64,000 nt of DNA from a virus. Below the pieces are notes generated by a model. The model searched no databases. It worked only from the letters and a program-made list of their open reading frames with translations, and was not told where the DNA came from. Position 1 is the first letter of the stretch; each line of letters opens with the position of its first letter. A program made the translations under genes and the position numbers. The DNA is taken from positions 298,938 to 362,937 of the IMG/VR virus record IMGVR_UViG_3300044796_000662; one strand, 5' to 3'. Positions 40,821-49,896 of the stretch are shown in pieces.

Positions 40821-41513
40821 GTGTCGGACAAGGGAAAGGGACTCTTCGGCGGCTTGAAGGGGATGTTCGTGGAGGAGACTCCCGAGCCCACGCACGCCGC
40901 ACAACCGGCTCCGGCCGCCGCTCCGCCGCCTCCTGCGCGGAACACCCCCGTGCCGGTTATGTCGTCGTTCTCGACGCTTCCCCGCACGCCTGCGGCGCCC
41001 CCTCCCGTCCAGGCGGATGAGGGCTCGCTCAAGTATCTGCGTGGTGAGCTGGCCAAGGCCATCTCGCCGGCCTACGCGGGCTTCATGGCGCAGTACGACG
41101 CTCTCGCGGAAGTCATCCCGGGCGAGGACATGCGCTTCAAGGCCGCCCTGAAGGCGAGCAAGACCACGGTGGCGGATCTCGCGAACGCCCTGGACGGTCT
41201 GACGGCCACGCTGACGGCCACGCACGACAAGTTCAGCGCCACCTACGAGGCGAGCAAGAAGAAGGCGATGGACGCCGCGAACGCGCAGGTCGAGGCCACG
41301 CAGCGCCTCATCGAGACCCGCACGCAACAGCTCGCTGCCATCCAGGCGGAGATCCAGTCCCTCCAGGGCAAGCTTCAGACGGACACGGAAGCTGCACAGA
41401 ACGAAGAGCGGCGCATCGAAGGGACCCGGGCGGGCTTCGAGGCGGCGTACGCACAAGTCGCCGGGGAACTCAACGCACAGAAGGCGCACGTCGGTGCGCA
41501 GCCGAGGAACTGA
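40821..41513 (+). CDS. Coiled-coil protein of the ABC-importer operon
   Basis: 230 residues. A short Lys/Gly start (MSDKGKGLFGGLKGMF) is followed by a Pro/Ala-rich linker (about 20-65) and then a long helical, coiled-coil region (about 130-215, EATQRLIETRTQQLAAIQAEIQSLQGKL). No membrane segment. It may bridge the soluble vWA protein and the membrane protein encoded next. No family is recognised. Confidence 0.75.
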   Translation: MSDKGKGLFGGLKGMFVEETPEPTHAAQPAPAAAPPPPARNTPVPVMSSFSTLPRTPAAPPPVQADEGSLKYLRGELAKAISPAYAGFMAQYDALAEVIPGEDMRFKAALKASKTTVADLANALDGLTATLTATHDKFSATYEASKKKAMDAANAQVEATQRLIETRTQQLAAIQAEIQSLQGKLQTDTEAAQNEERRIEGTRAGFEAAYAQVAGELNAQKAHVGAQPRN

Positions 41514-41516
41514 CCA

Positions 41517-42566
41517 ATGCCCGAGACATCGAAGCCCTGGACCTCACGTCCTGAGGGCAAGTTCGGAACCGCCGTGCTCTTCGCGGCGATCATCGCGGGC
41601 GGCGGAGCCCTGCTCTACTTCTGGGGTCTCATCCTGCCGTTCCTCATCGGCGTGGTGACCAACACCATCGAGCTGGCTGCGCTCTGCGGCGTTCTCGCCC
41701 TCATGGCTGTCGTGGTCTTCGACCCGCGGTGGAGGAACCTGGCCGTCTACGGGTACAAGTCGCTCATGCGTGCCATCACCGGCATGTTCATCGAGATCGA
41801 TCCCATCGGCATCCTCAAGACCTACGTCGTGAGCCTGCGCAAGCGCCTGGACGAGATGGACCAGTCGATCTCCAACCTCTCGGGCCAGATCCGCAAGCTC
41901 AAGGAGCAGATCAGCTCCAACGAGCAGAAGCGCGTGCACAGCCTGCAAGTCATGCAACAGGCCCAACAGCGCGTGAAGGACGATGCGACGGCCACGGGCA
42001 TGAAGAACGTCTTCACGCTCCAGGCTCGCCAGGCCGGGCGCCTGGAGAAGTCGAACCTGACCCTGCAAGGTCTCCTCGACAAGATGGAGGGGATGCTCAA
42101 GGTGCTCCGCAAGTACCGTGAGGCGTCTGCGCTCCTCATCGAGGACATCAACGGCGAAGTCGAGGTCAAGAGCGCCGAGCGCGCCGCGCTGCTCGCCGGG
42201 TACAACGCGTTCTCCAAGGCCAAGAAGATCATGGCCGGTGGTGGCGACGAGAAGGAACTCTTCGACATGACCATGGAGAAGCTGGCCGACGACTACGGCA
42301 TGAAGATGGGCGAGATCGAGAACTTCATGGACATGTCCAAGGGGTTCATCGACGGCGTGGACCTCGACAAGGGCGTCTTCGAGGCGCAGGGTCTCGCGCA
42401 GCTCGAAGCATGGGAGAAGAAGAGCGACAGTCTTCTCCTGCACGGCAGCAACGGCAACGGGAACAACGTCCGCATCGACGTCGCCCCGTCGTACGAAGCG
42501 GCTGCCCCTTTGGATGACGATGCTGCCCCCAACAGCATCTCGGAACTCTTCAACAAGCACAACTGA
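41517..42566 (+). CDS. Membrane protein with cytoplasmic-type coiled coil
   Basis: 349 residues. Two membrane segments at about 17-45 ([20 protein letters not shown] then LPFLIGVV) and 51-70 ([18 protein letters not shown]) are followed by a long helical region with coiled-coil (105-165) resembling PspA-like membrane-stress proteins in layout only. The C-terminus has a Ser/Gly/Asn run and an acidic tail. Starts 3 nt after the previous stop. Likely a structural partner of the importer complex. Confidence 0.78.
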   Translation: MPETSKPWTSRPEGKFGTAVLFAAIIAGGGALLYFWGLILPFLIGVVTNTIELAALCGVLALMAVVVFDPRWRNLAVYGYKSLMRAITGMFIEIDPIGILKTYVVSLRKRLDEMDQSISNLSGQIRKLKEQISSNEQKRVHSLQVMQQAQQRVKDDATATGMKNVFTLQARQAGRLEKSNLTLQGLLDKMEGMLKVLRKYREASALLIEDINGEVEVKSAERAALLAGYNAFSKAKKIMAGGGDEKELFDMTMEKLADDYGMKMGEIENFMDMSKGFIDGVDLDKGVFEAQGLAQLEAWEKKSDSLLLHGSNGNGNNVRIDVAPSYEAAAPLDDDAAPNSISELFNKHN

Positions 42567-42589
42567 CAAGGACGAAGGACGACAACCCC

Positions 42590-44398
42590 ATGGCTACTCG
42601 ACTCAAGCCCCTCCCGAAGGTCCTCATCGGCCTCGCCGGATTCGGGCTCCTGTTCGGACTGTTCAAGTACCTCGTGAGCACGGGCGTCATCGCGATGCCC
42701 GGCCATGCTGCCGAGGTGCCCAAGGCCGCAGCCCTGCCGGACGCCCCGGCGGCCGCCGCAACGACGGCGAACGCTTCGGTTGCCGCTGTCCCCCTGCCCG
42801 GGTCCACGGCCGTCCACAAGGGCACGGACGTGCGCGTCAGCATGTGGGCGTGGAACGCGCAGATGGGCTTCATGTTCGCCAACGGCGGTCCGGACACCAC
42901 GGACGGCTCGCTCATGTCGCAGCACAACGTGAACGTCCACATCACCCGTGAGGACGACACGACCAAGATGCAGGGCATGCTCCTCGCGATGGCGAAGGCG
43001 TACCAGTCGAACCCCAACACGACCGAGGGCGTGCACTTCATCACCCTCATGGGCGACGGTACCGCCGCGTTCTTCGCCGGGATCAATCCGCTCCTCACGA
43101 AGATCTGCAAGGACTGCACGGCCGAAGTCGTCGGCGTGCTCGGCTACTCGCGCGGCGAGGACAAGCTCATGGGGCCGCCCGCCTGGAAGCAGAGCCCCAA
43201 GGCGGCCGTCACAGGCGACGGAGCCCTCATCGCGGGCGTGCTCCGCGATGGCGACTGGAACGTGGCCATGAAGTGGGCAGCGGACAACAACCTGCCCAAC
43301 AACCCGGACGAGACGACGTTCGACCCCGACGCGCTCAACTGGCTCAACGCCAATGACTACATCGAGGCGGGGACCAAGTACATCACGGGCACCTGCGAAG
43401 ATCGCCCCGTCGTCCACCAGGGCAAGCGCACCGGCCAGACGAAGCACGTCTGCGTCAACGGCGTCGTGACCTGGACCCCCGGTGACGTGAACGTCGCGCA
43501 GAAGAAGGGCGGGCTCGTCTCCATCGTCTCGACCAAGGAGTACCGCGCTCAGATGCCCTGCGCCCTCATCGGCATCCACAAGTGGGACGCCGCTCACCCG
43601 GACGCGGTCAAGGGCATGCTCCAGGCCGCGTTCGACGGCGCCGACCAGGTGCGCTCGTACCCGGCTGCTCTCTCGAAGGCGGCTGCGATCAGCGCTGCGG
43701 TCTACCACGGTTCGACCGAGGAGAACGCCGCCTACTGGGAGAAGTATTACAAGGGGGTCACGGAAGCTGACGCGACCGGCCTCCAGGTGCAGCTCGGCGG
43801 GTCGTCGGTCTCGAACCTCGCCGACGACATGCAGATCTTCGGGCTCGCTCCCGGCGCGGCCAACCTGTTCGACGCGACCTACAGCGTCTTCGGAGACATC
43901 GTCGTTCAACAGTACCCGAAGCTCGTACCGAACTACCCGCCGACGAGCGCCATCCTCGACACGTCCTACGTGAAGGCGCTGGCCGCCACTTCGACGGCCA
44001 CGACCACGGCGGACCTGCCCAAGTATGACCAGAACGAGGGCATCACGCAGCTCGTCTCCAAGAAGGCGTGGGCCATCAACTTCGACACGGGCAAGGCCAC
44101 CTTCACGCCCGATGCGAACACGGCGCTCAGCCAGATCACGAAGAACACGGAGATCACCGACCTGCTCATCGAGATCGACGGCTACACGGACAACACCGGG
44201 GACCCGGGGTTCAACAAGACCCTGTCGCAGCAGAGGGCTGACGCCGTGCGCCAGTACCTCATGAAGCAGTCCGCCTCGAACTTCCCGCCCACGCGCTTCA
44301 CCGTGCATGGGTACGGGCAGGACAAGCCGATCGCCAGCAACGAGACCGAGGCTGGCAAGGCGAAGAACCGGCGCGTCGAAATCCTCATGGGGAACTAG
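42590..44398 (+). CDS. ABC-type solute-binding protein fused to an OmpA-like domain
   Basis: 602 residues. Residues 8-29 are a signal anchor, then an Ala/Pro linker to about 75. Residues about 80-450 look like a periplasmic binding protein of the SsuA/TauA/NMT1 type ([20 protein letters not shown], then [52 protein letters not shown]). Residues about 485-602 are an OmpA/MotB-like peptidoglycan-binding domain ([73 protein letters not shown]). So a substrate-capture domain is tethered to inner membrane and cell wall. Permease and ATPase genes follow directly. Confidence 0.85.
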   Translation: MATRLKPLPKVLIGLAGFGLLFGLFKYLVSTGVIAMPGHAAEVPKAAALPDAPAAAATTANASVAAVPLPGSTAVHKGTDVRVSMWAWNAQMGFMFANGGPDTTDGSLMSQHNVNVHITREDDTTKMQGMLLAMAKAYQSNPNTTEGVHFITLMGDGTAAFFAGINPLLTKICKDCTAEVVGVLGYSRGEDKLMGPPAWKQSPKAAVTGDGALIAGVLRDGDWNVAMKWAADNNLPNNPDETTFDPDALNWLNANDYIEAGTKYITGTCEDRPVVHQGKRTGQTKHVCVNGVVTWTPGDVNVAQKKGGLVSIVSTKEYRAQMPCALIGIHKWDAAHPDAVKGMLQAAFDGADQVRSYPAALSKAAAISAAVYHGSTEENAAYWEKYYKGVTEADATGLQVQLGGSSVSNLADDMQIFGLAPGAANLFDATYSVFGDIVVQQYPKLVPNYPPTSAILDTSYVKALAATSTATTTADLPKYDQNEGITQLVSKKAWAINFDTGKATFTPDANTALSQITKNTEITDLLIEIDGYTDNTGDPGFNKTLSQQRADAVRQYLMKQSASNFPPTRFTVHGYGQDKPIASNETEAGKAKNRRVEILMGN

Positions 44399-45249
44399 TG
44401 GCCAACTCCATCCCCACCGCACCCGCGAGTCCGGCGGCGATTCAAAGTCGCCGGGCTTCGCCCCTCTGGGGCTTCCAGGAAGCCTGGAGGCCAAACGGGC
44501 ACCCGCCCGCCTCCGTGCAGCGGGGCATGGTCATCGTCACGGTTCTCCTCTTCCTCGGGGCTTGGGCCATGAACTCGGGAGGAGTCCTCCCGAGCCCCGG
44601 GGAGGTTCTCGACGCCTTCCCCGCCCTCTTCCAGCAAGGGCTCGTCTTCCAGCTCTACGTGAGCCTTGCGACGAACCTCCAGGCCATCGCCCTCTCGTGC
44701 CTGCTCACGGTTCCTCTCGCGTACCTGACCGTCCTGCCCGCGCTGCGCCCCCTCGTGCACGCGTTCTGCAAGGCACGGTTCCTCAGCCTCACCGGGTTCG
44801 TCATCCTCTTCACGATCACGTTCGGCGGCGGGCACGGCCTCAAGGTCGCGCTCCTTGTCTTCGGGATGAGCACCTTCCTCATCACGAGTCTCAACGAAGT
44901 CGTCGAGAGCATCCCCCGGGAGGAATTCGATCACGCCCGCACGCTCCGCATGGGACCGTGGGGCTCAGTTTGGGAGGTCGTCGTCATCGGCCGCTTCGAT
45001 GCCGTGCTCGACACCATCCGCCAGAACGCAGCCATGGGATTGCTCATGCTGACGATGGTGGAAGGGCTCGTGCGCTTCGAAGGCGGCCTCGGAGCGATGA
45101 TGCTCGCCGAGGACAAGCACCTCAAGCTCGCGGCCGTTGCCGCTGTCCAGCTCATCGTGCTCGGCATCGGCTTCTGTCAGGACTGGTTGATCCTGCTCTT
45201 GCGTCGTGTGATCTGCCCGTACGCCAGCCTGACCCTGGAGCGCCGATGA
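44398..45249 (+). CDS. ABC transporter permease
   Basis: 283 residues from GTG 44398 overlapping the previous stop (TAGTG). About six membrane segments are visible (MVIVTVLLFLGAWAM; FVILFTITFGGGHGLKVALLVFGM; LAAVAAVQLIVLGIGF among them). The cytoplasmic coupling (EAA-type) loop is REEFDHARTLRMGPWGSVWEVVV, which contacts the ATPase. It matches the SsuC/TauC-type importer permease family. The substrate cannot be read from sequence. Overlaps the next gene by ATGA. Confidence 0.88.
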   Translation: MANSIPTAPASPAAIQSRRASPLWGFQEAWRPNGHPPASVQRGMVIVTVLLFLGAWAMNSGGVLPSPGEVLDAFPALFQQGLVFQLYVSLATNLQAIALSCLLTVPLAYLTVLPALRPLVHAFCKARFLSLTGFVILFTITFGGGHGLKVALLVFGMSTFLITSLNEVVESIPREEFDHARTLRMGPWGSVWEVVVIGRFDAVLDTIRQNAAMGLLMLTMVEGLVRFEGGLGAMMLAEDKHLKLAAVAAVQLIVLGIGFCQDWLILLLRRVICPYASLTLERR

Positions 45250-45542
45250 GTAGCAGCGCCAACTTCGTCTACCTGACCGGCTTCGCAGCCGTATGCATCG
45301 TGGGCATCATCGCCGCAGTCGCCGCCGCCGACGATCCAACGGCCGCAACCCACACCCTCGAAACGGAAGGGTGGTCCGACATCCACGTCTACGACTCGGG
45401 GGTTGCGACCGGCTTCGAGGGTTGCTCCGACGACGACGGGATCTACTACCGGGCCACCGGCAAGAACCCCGCGGGCAAGGAAGCGAAGGCCCTCGTGTGC
45501 TGCGGGGCCATTCTCAAGGCGTGCACGGTGAGGATCGAATGA
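45246..45542 (+). CDS. Small membrane-anchored protein
   Basis: 98 residues starting MSSSANFVYLTGFAAVCIVGIIAAVAAADD: an N-terminal membrane segment (8-27), then a small external domain with six Cys-poor strands but a C-terminal CC pair and two further Cys (CSDDDG, VCCGAILKACT) that could form disulfides. ATGA overlaps on both sides link it to the permease and the ATPase. Probably an accessory subunit; it looks like the small phage proteins carrying a YjfA-like secreted fold, but no family is recognised. Confidence 0.75.
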   Translation: MSSSANFVYLTGFAAVCIVGIIAAVAAADDPTAATHTLETEGWSDIHVYDSGVATGFEGCSDDDGIYYRATGKNPAGKEAKALVCCGAILKACTVRIE

Positions 45543-46363
45543 CAATGCAACCGTACGAGCTGCGCGACGTGCTGCTAAGCGTCCGCAACGTCTCGTTGTC
45601 CTACGACGGCAAGCCCGTGCTCACGAACGTCAACGCGGACGTGAGGGACATCGTGCGCCCCAACTGCGTGACGGGGCAGATCGTCGGCATCCTCGGTCCG
45701 AGCGGCGTCGGTAAGACGCAACTCTCGCGCATCATGGCGGGCCTCCAGGAACCGACCTCGGGGCAGGTGACGGTGACGTCCAAGGCCACCCCCGTCAGGG
45801 CGGGGCTCGTCGGGTACGTGCCGCAGAACTACCCACTGCTTCGCCACCGGACCGTGTCCGGCAACCTCATCGTCGCTGCCAAGATGGCCGGGGCGGATGA
45901 TGCGACCGCTCGCGCAAAGGCCCTCGACTACCTCCAGAAGTTCGAACTCGAAGACAAGTGGGACGTGTACCCGGCGCAGCTCTCGGGCGGCCAGCGGCAG
46001 CGCGTCGCCATCGCGCAACAGCTTCTCTGCTCCGAGCACTACCTGATCCTCGACGAGCCGACGACCGGCCTCGACCCGATCATGAAGGATGTCGTCTGCA
46101 ACTTCATCCGTCAGGTCGCGGCCCTCAACGAGGAGAACACCATCCTCGTCGTCACGCACGACATCCCCGCTGTGCTGACCATGGCCGACACGCTCTGGCT
46201 CGTCGGCCGTCAGCGCGACGCCGAGGGCAAGTCCATTGGCGCCAGCATCGCCCAGACCTACAACCTGATCGAGCGTGAGATCACCTGGGAACCGAACGTC
46301 GCCTCGACGGTGGCCTTCCAGGAACTCGCCCGCGAGATCCGAGCACGCTTCGAGACCCTATGA
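45539..46363 (+). CDS. ABC transporter ATP-binding protein
   Basis: 274 residues starting MTMQPYELRDVLLSVRNVSLSYDG. All nucleotide-binding motifs are intact: Walker A GPSGVGKTQ, Q loop (GYVPQNYPLL), signature LSGGQRQRVAIAQQL, Walker B YLILDEPTTGLDP and switch His (VVTHDIPAV). It energises the permease encoded just upstream. Starts by ATGA overlap and ends by ATGA overlap with the exported protein gene. A complete importer set in a phage genome is unusual. Confidence 0.95.
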   Translation: MTMQPYELRDVLLSVRNVSLSYDGKPVLTNVNADVRDIVRPNCVTGQIVGILGPSGVGKTQLSRIMAGLQEPTSGQVTVTSKATPVRAGLVGYVPQNYPLLRHRTVSGNLIVAAKMAGADDATARAKALDYLQKFELEDKWDVYPAQLSGGQRQRVAIAQQLLCSEHYLILDEPTTGLDPIMKDVVCNFIRQVAALNEENTILVVTHDIPAVLTMADTLWLVGRQRDAEGKSIGASIAQTYNLIEREITWEPNVASTVAFQELAREIRARFETL

Positions 46364-47163
46364 ATCTTAAACTGAATCGGAGTGCAGTCCGTCTATACCT
46401 GCAACTCACTATCGCCCTCGCTCTCCTGCCATCGACCGCGTGGGCGTACCCCTCGGCTGTCGTCTTTTCCCCCAACGGCGAGGCGCACGTGCTCGGCAGC
46501 GTGGGCCTGCTCGCGTACACGTCTACGAACTTCTCCCCCGGCCACGTCACGCCAGGGGCCTCGTGGTTCGGGATCGAGACCGGCCTCCTGCCGCGTTGGG
46601 CGTACGGAGATTCCGGCGTGTCCTTCGGAGGTCTTGAGGTCGGCTTCGACGTCATCACCCCGTACGCCCTCGACACGGTCAAGCCCGTGTTCAACGCGAA
46701 GCTCGGCCTCGTGACCGAGGGCACCTACTCGCCGAGCGTGGCCGTGGGCGTCATGGAGGTCTCCCCGGCCTTCCCCGCGATGAACTTCCTGTTCGTCTCG
46801 GCCACGAAGACCCTCGGTCCCGCCGGCAGGCTGACGCTCGGGTTCGGGGACAACACCGGCTCCAGCTCCGTCTTCTACGGCAGCTTCCCGTTCACGACCG
46901 GGGCGAAGCAGGCGGTCATGGCCGCGTACGAGTCACCGCTCCTGTTCGACCGCATCGGCTTCGTCGCCGACTACTTCGGCGGTGTAAGCGAGGTGAGTGA
47001 CCTCTACACAGGCGTGACGCTGTCCCTCTCCGCCAACACCACCGTTGCCCTCGGAGCCTTCTTCGACAACGACCGCACCGCCGCTACGGGCAAGTACGAC
47101 GGGATGTTCGCGTACCTCACGAAGAACTTCGACGCTACCAAGCTCTTCGACAAGCAGCCATGA
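46360..47163 (+). CDS. Exported outer-membrane barrel-like protein
   Basis: 267 residues. An N-terminal signal peptide (basic MNLKLNRSAVRLYLQ, hydrophobic LTIALALLPSTAWA, cleavage after AWA) precedes a beta-rich mature part with alternating strands (VLGSVGLLAYTST; LEVGFDVITPYALD; LTLGFGDNTG; VTLSLSANTTVALGAFF) ending in F-aromatic segments. This resembles small porin-like outer-membrane barrels, which fits a Gram-negative host. Co-translated with the ATPase; likely the outer-membrane part of the same uptake system. Confidence 0.8.
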   Translation: MNLKLNRSAVRLYLQLTIALALLPSTAWAYPSAVVFSPNGEAHVLGSVGLLAYTSTNFSPGHVTPGASWFGIETGLLPRWAYGDSGVSFGGLEVGFDVITPYALDTVKPVFNAKLGLVTEGTYSPSVAVGVMEVSPAFPAMNFLFVSATKTLGPAGRLTLGFGDNTGSSSVFYGSFPFTTGAKQAVMAAYESPLLFDRIGFVADYFGGVSEVSDLYTGVTLSLSANTTVALGAFFDNDRTAATGKYDGMFAYLTKNFDATKLFDKQP

Positions 47164-47543
47164 CCAAGGACTCCTCCGACGAATCCGACGCCCCCGTGAT
47201 CCAGGCGGGAGTCGTCTACGTCGGAGAGGAGGAGTTCATCGGGGCGATGCCCGTCCGGACCGATCTGCCCATCGAGCCCCAAGACCCGAAGGACAGCATC
47301 GGCGCCAAGGAGTGGGCGCAGTACGGCAACTGCATCGTATACGTCCCCAATGGCGGTCCGCTCAACGCAGACTGGACCTTGGCCGAGGGCGGTACGGTGC
47401 TCATTCGCTCGACCAAAGGCGGATGGTGCATGACCGAGATGCGCAAGGACTCGAAGAGCTGGTTCGTCATCTGCGACAACAAGAGGGTGCCCATCGTCTG
47501 GAACAACGAGCGCGCCTGCTGGGTATCCACCGTAGAGGTCTGA
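47160..47543 (+). CDS. Hypothetical protein at the end of the importer operon
   Basis: 127 residues starting MTKDSSDESDAPVIQAGV. Acidic N-terminus then a beta-rich domain with many Trp and Cys (NADWTLAEGGTVLIRS; WFVICDNKRVPIVWN; ERACWVSTVEV). No signal peptide. Overlaps the barrel gene by ATGA. Function unknown. Confidence 0.72.
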   Translation: MTKDSSDESDAPVIQAGVVYVGEEEFIGAMPVRTDLPIEPQDPKDSIGAKEWAQYGNCIVYVPNGGPLNADWTLAEGGTVLIRSTKGGWCMTEMRKDSKSWFVICDNKRVPIVWNNERACWVSTVEV

Positions 47544-47544
47544 C

Positions 47545-48072
47545 ATGAACAAGATCGCCGTTTACGCAGGCTCGTTCGATCCCATCACAACCGGCCACGA
47601 GAACATCATTCACAGGGCGGTGCCGCTCTTCGACAAGTTCATCATCGCCATCGGTCGCAACGCTTCGAAGAAGGGCGTCCTCTTCGACATTCAAGAGAGG
47701 ATCGACCTGATCAAGCACGCGTGCGGCCCCCTCATTTCAGCGAGGGAGATCGAGGTCACGAGCTTCGACGGCCTGCTCGTGAACTTCTGCCGAGACCGGG
47801 GTGCCAACATCATCGTCCGCGGCCTTCGCGCCGCGATGGACTTCGAGTACGAGTTGACCATCGCCCTCGCGAACAAGACACAGGCCAGCGACATCGAGAC
47901 GGTCTTCCTGCCCGCCGAGCCGAACGTGAGCTTCGTCTCGTCGAGCATCATCAAGGAGATCGCCTCACACGGAGGGAACGTCCGTGCCTTCTGCTCCCCC
48001 TACGTCGAGCAGAAGCTCTGGGCCAAGTTCGGCTACGGGGGCAAGAGTGGGCAAGCCGAACCCACACGCTAA
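47545..48072 (+). CDS. coaD: Phosphopantetheine adenylyltransferase
   Basis: 175 residues starting MNKIAVYAGSFDPITTGHENII. It has the nucleotidyltransferase T-x-G-H motif (PITTGH), the RGLRAAMDFEYE block, and the SSSIIKEIA (ISST-like) motif that binds ATP. The enzyme makes dephospho-CoA from 4'-phosphopantetheine and ATP. Length (about 160-170) and all motifs match functional bacterial CoaD. Presence in a phage suggests boosting of CoA synthesis during infection. It starts right after the importer operon. Confidence 0.95.
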   Translation: MNKIAVYAGSFDPITTGHENIIHRAVPLFDKFIIAIGRNASKKGVLFDIQERIDLIKHACGPLISAREIEVTSFDGLLVNFCRDRGANIIVRGLRAAMDFEYELTIALANKTQASDIETVFLPAEPNVSFVSSSIIKEIASHGGNVRAFCSPYVEQKLWAKFGYGGKSGQAEPTR

Positions 48073-48364
48073 CCGGGGCGTCCCTCGGAACAAGAAGCCC
48101 CTCCAGAACATCCTCTACAAATTCGAGGAGCGCGGCGGCAAGTTCTTCATGCTGTGGGCCTACGAGCGGCATCACAACACCACAGGAGGGGCCTGGAACT
48201 TCCACGGCTCCGTGACCGAGGAGGAGATCAAGGCTCGCCTCACGGTCAACCAGTGGTCCAAGTTCCGCCAGGGCGTACGGACCTTCGTCCATCAGCGCCG
48301 CATCGGCGGACGCAACGTCCCTATCCCTTCGAAGCAGAAGCCCGAGGGTGCTGCGAGCACGTGA
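48047..48364 (+). CDS. Small basic hypothetical protein
   Basis: 105 residues from GTG 48047, preceded by GGGGG, overlapping the end of coaD by 26 nt. Basic (MGKPNPHANRGVPRNKKPLQNIL) with an aromatic segment FFMLWAYERHHN and a helix with W-x-x-F-R-Q-G-V-R. The end overlaps the convergent zinc protein gene. DNA binding is plausible, but there is no family match. Confidence 0.62.
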   Translation: MGKPNPHANRGVPRNKKPLQNILYKFEERGGKFFMLWAYERHHNTTGGAWNFHGSVTEEEIKARLTVNQWSKFRQGVRTFVHQRRIGGRNVPIPSKQKPEGAAST

Positions 48365-48542
48365 AGTCGTGCCCCTGCGTTGCCCGGCACTCTGGGCAGG
48401 CGTTTGGGTCGCAACGGTCGCACAGATGAGCGTCACGCGCGAGCCCGCACGCGATGCCCATGTAGGGGCACGACCAGTCCTCGCGCCGGCACTTGGAGCA
48501 CGGAGCCCCGCACTCGGTATCGTGCTCGTAGGCGGTGTTCAC
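48321..48542 (-). CDS. Cysteine-rich zinc protein
   Basis: 73 residues starting at GTG 48542 (GTGA overlap with the upstream stop). It contains CGAPCSKCRRE, CPYMG, CGLARDAHLCDRCDPNACPECRATQ and a final CSQH: enough Cys for two or three zinc sites. It overlaps the convergent gene by 44 nt at its end. No family is recognised. Confidence 0.65.
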   Translation of the reverse strand: MNTAYEHDTECGAPCSKCRREDWSCPYMGIACGLARDAHLCDRCDPNACPECRATQGHDFTCSQHPRASASKG

Positions 48543-48775
48543 GGCTGACCCGAGGTGTGCCCGAAGTCGCACGCGGGGCACTTGCTGCTTGGACCTCGTT
48601 CGGTCCATTCGTGCCCCTGCGAACAGGAGTACCTGGAGTTCTTATGGTTTGGGTTGTGCACGTGCTCTTTACCTTCCTCGTCCCAGTAGTGCTGCATGGC
48701 CGCCGCTGTCGTGTACGACACACCCGGGTAGACCATGCTCTTGAGACCCGCGTCCTGACATTGCTTGCAGATCAT
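48539..48775 (-). CDS. Zinc-ribbon protein
   Basis: 78 residues starting MICKQCQDAGLKSMVYPG. CKQC at the start and CSQGHEW...SSKCPACDF near the end form two metal sites, like rubredoxin/zinc-ribbon proteins. ATG 48775 abuts the divergent CYTH gene region. GTGA overlap with the next gene. Confidence 0.68.
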   Translation of the reverse strand: MICKQCQDAGLKSMVYPGVSYTTAAAMQHYWDEEGKEHVHNPNHKNSRYSCSQGHEWTERGPSSKCPACDFGHTSGQP

Positions 48776-48812
48776 GCTCTGGATCTACACCGCACTGGTG
48801 TTAGGCACCGGA

Positions 48813-49295
48813 ATGGGAGTCGAGATCGAACGCCGGTTCTTGGTCAATCGCGCCTTGTTGCACGTAGAGAGCGCCGACTACACGGAGATCGTGCAAGGGT
48901 ACCTCACGAAGGACCCGTGGGTTCGCGTGCGAATCAAGACGCACGGGAACGTGCGGGCCGCCGAGCTGACCATCAAAGGCAAGGGCACTCTTGTCCGGTC
49001 GGAGTTCAACTACAAGATCCCGGTAGATGAGGCGGAAGGGCTACTCTGCCTCGTACGGTTCGGCGTCATCCACAAGAAGCGGTATCAGGCGCACCGCTGG
49101 GAGATCGACGAGTTCCTGGACGGAGACTTCAACGGCCTCTGGCTTGCTGAGATCGAGCTACACCGTGAAGACGAGCCGCTTCCCTCGACTCCAGATTGGC
49201 TAGGCCAAGAGGTCACAGATGACCCGCGGTACTCGAACGCGTACATGGCCGAGCACGGACCGCCCGGTGTAGAGGTTGCCCATGGGACCGAATGA
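48813..49295 (+). CDS. CYTH-domain phosphohydrolase
   Basis: 160 residues starting MGVEIERRFLVNRALL. The N-terminal ExExK-type signature (here EIERRF), followed by IVQGYLTKDPWVRVRIK (R-x-R), ELTIKGKG and a later RWEIDEFL and LAEIEL, matches the triphosphate tunnel of CYTH enzymes, usually inorganic triphosphatase or thiamine triphosphatase. The last Lys of ExExK is Arg here. Two upstream ATGs are possible starts but the family begins with this motif. Confidence 0.87.
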   Translation: MGVEIERRFLVNRALLHVESADYTEIVQGYLTKDPWVRVRIKTHGNVRAAELTIKGKGTLVRSEFNYKIPVDEAEGLLCLVRFGVIHKKRYQAHRWEIDEFLDGDFNGLWLAEIELHREDEPLPSTPDWLGQEVTDDPRYSNAYMAEHGPPGVEVAHGTE

Positions 49296-49896
49296 CCAAC
49301 TCGCGCTTGTCGATCTAGACTCGACCATCGCCGACTATGACGCGGCCATGAAGGCAGCCATGCGGACGTTGCAAGCGCCAGAAGAGAAGAGCTATGCGGG
49401 TCGCTTCGAAGAGGGGGTGGAGCCGCCGTACCTCGAAGCTCGGCGCAAGCTGATCCAGAATCAGCCTGGCTTCTGGCGCAACCTGCACTTGCTGCCCACG
49501 GGGTTCGAGGTCGTGGACGAACTGCGCACGGTGGGCTTCCGTCTGCACGTGCTCACGAAGGGGCCGACCTCGACGCCGAGCGCGTGGACCGAGAAGGCCG
49601 AGTGGTGCCACAAGAACCTGCCCGACGCGCTGGTGACGGTCTCGGGAGACAAGTCCCTCGTGTACGGCCGCGTGCTCGTGGACGACTACCCGCCGTACTT
49701 CACGAAGTGGCTCGCGGTGCGCCCGAGAGGTCTCGTGGTCTGTGTGGCGCAGCTCTGGAACGCCGGCTACGCCCGAGGCGGGGTTCTGGAGCACCCGAAT
49801 GTCTTCCGGTACGACGGCACGAACCGGGCGGAGCTGCGGGCCGTTCTCCAGCGGGCTTTCGACAGAAGCCCTGGCGCGCCCCTCAACGCAGGGTGA
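49282..49896 (+). CDS. HAD-superfamily 5'-nucleotidase-like protein
   Basis: 204 residues starting MGPNDQLALVDLDSTIADYD. The D-L-D-S-T motif (residues about 11-15, nucleophile Asp) is HAD motif I; VLTKGPTS is a motif II-like Thr/Lys pair, and VLVDDYPPYF the acidic motif. This layout matches 5'(3')-deoxyribonucleotidases and related phage nucleotide phosphatases. It overlaps the CYTH gene by 14 nt and the convergent phosphatase gene at its end. Confidence 0.8.
   Translation: MGPNDQLALVDLDSTIADYDAAMKAAMRTLQAPEEKSYAGRFEEGVEPPYLEARRKLIQNQPGFWRNLHLLPTGFEVVDELRTVGFRLHVLTKGPTSTPSAWTEKAEWCHKNLPDALVTVSGDKSLVYGRVLVDDYPPYFTKWLAVRPRGLVVCVAQLWNAGYARGGVLEHPNVFRYDGTNRAELRAVLQRAFDRSPGAPLNAG

Noticed and set aside
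38152-40902. 916-codon minus-strand frame opposite the vWA gene
   Set aside because: It is the antisense shadow of the vWA gene; it is Arg/Leu/Val/Asp-rich and has no motif, whereas the plus strand shows an intact MIDAS motif.
42293-44494. 733-codon minus-strand frame opposite the binding protein gene
   Set aside because: Antisense shadow; the plus strand encodes clear binding-protein and OmpA motifs.
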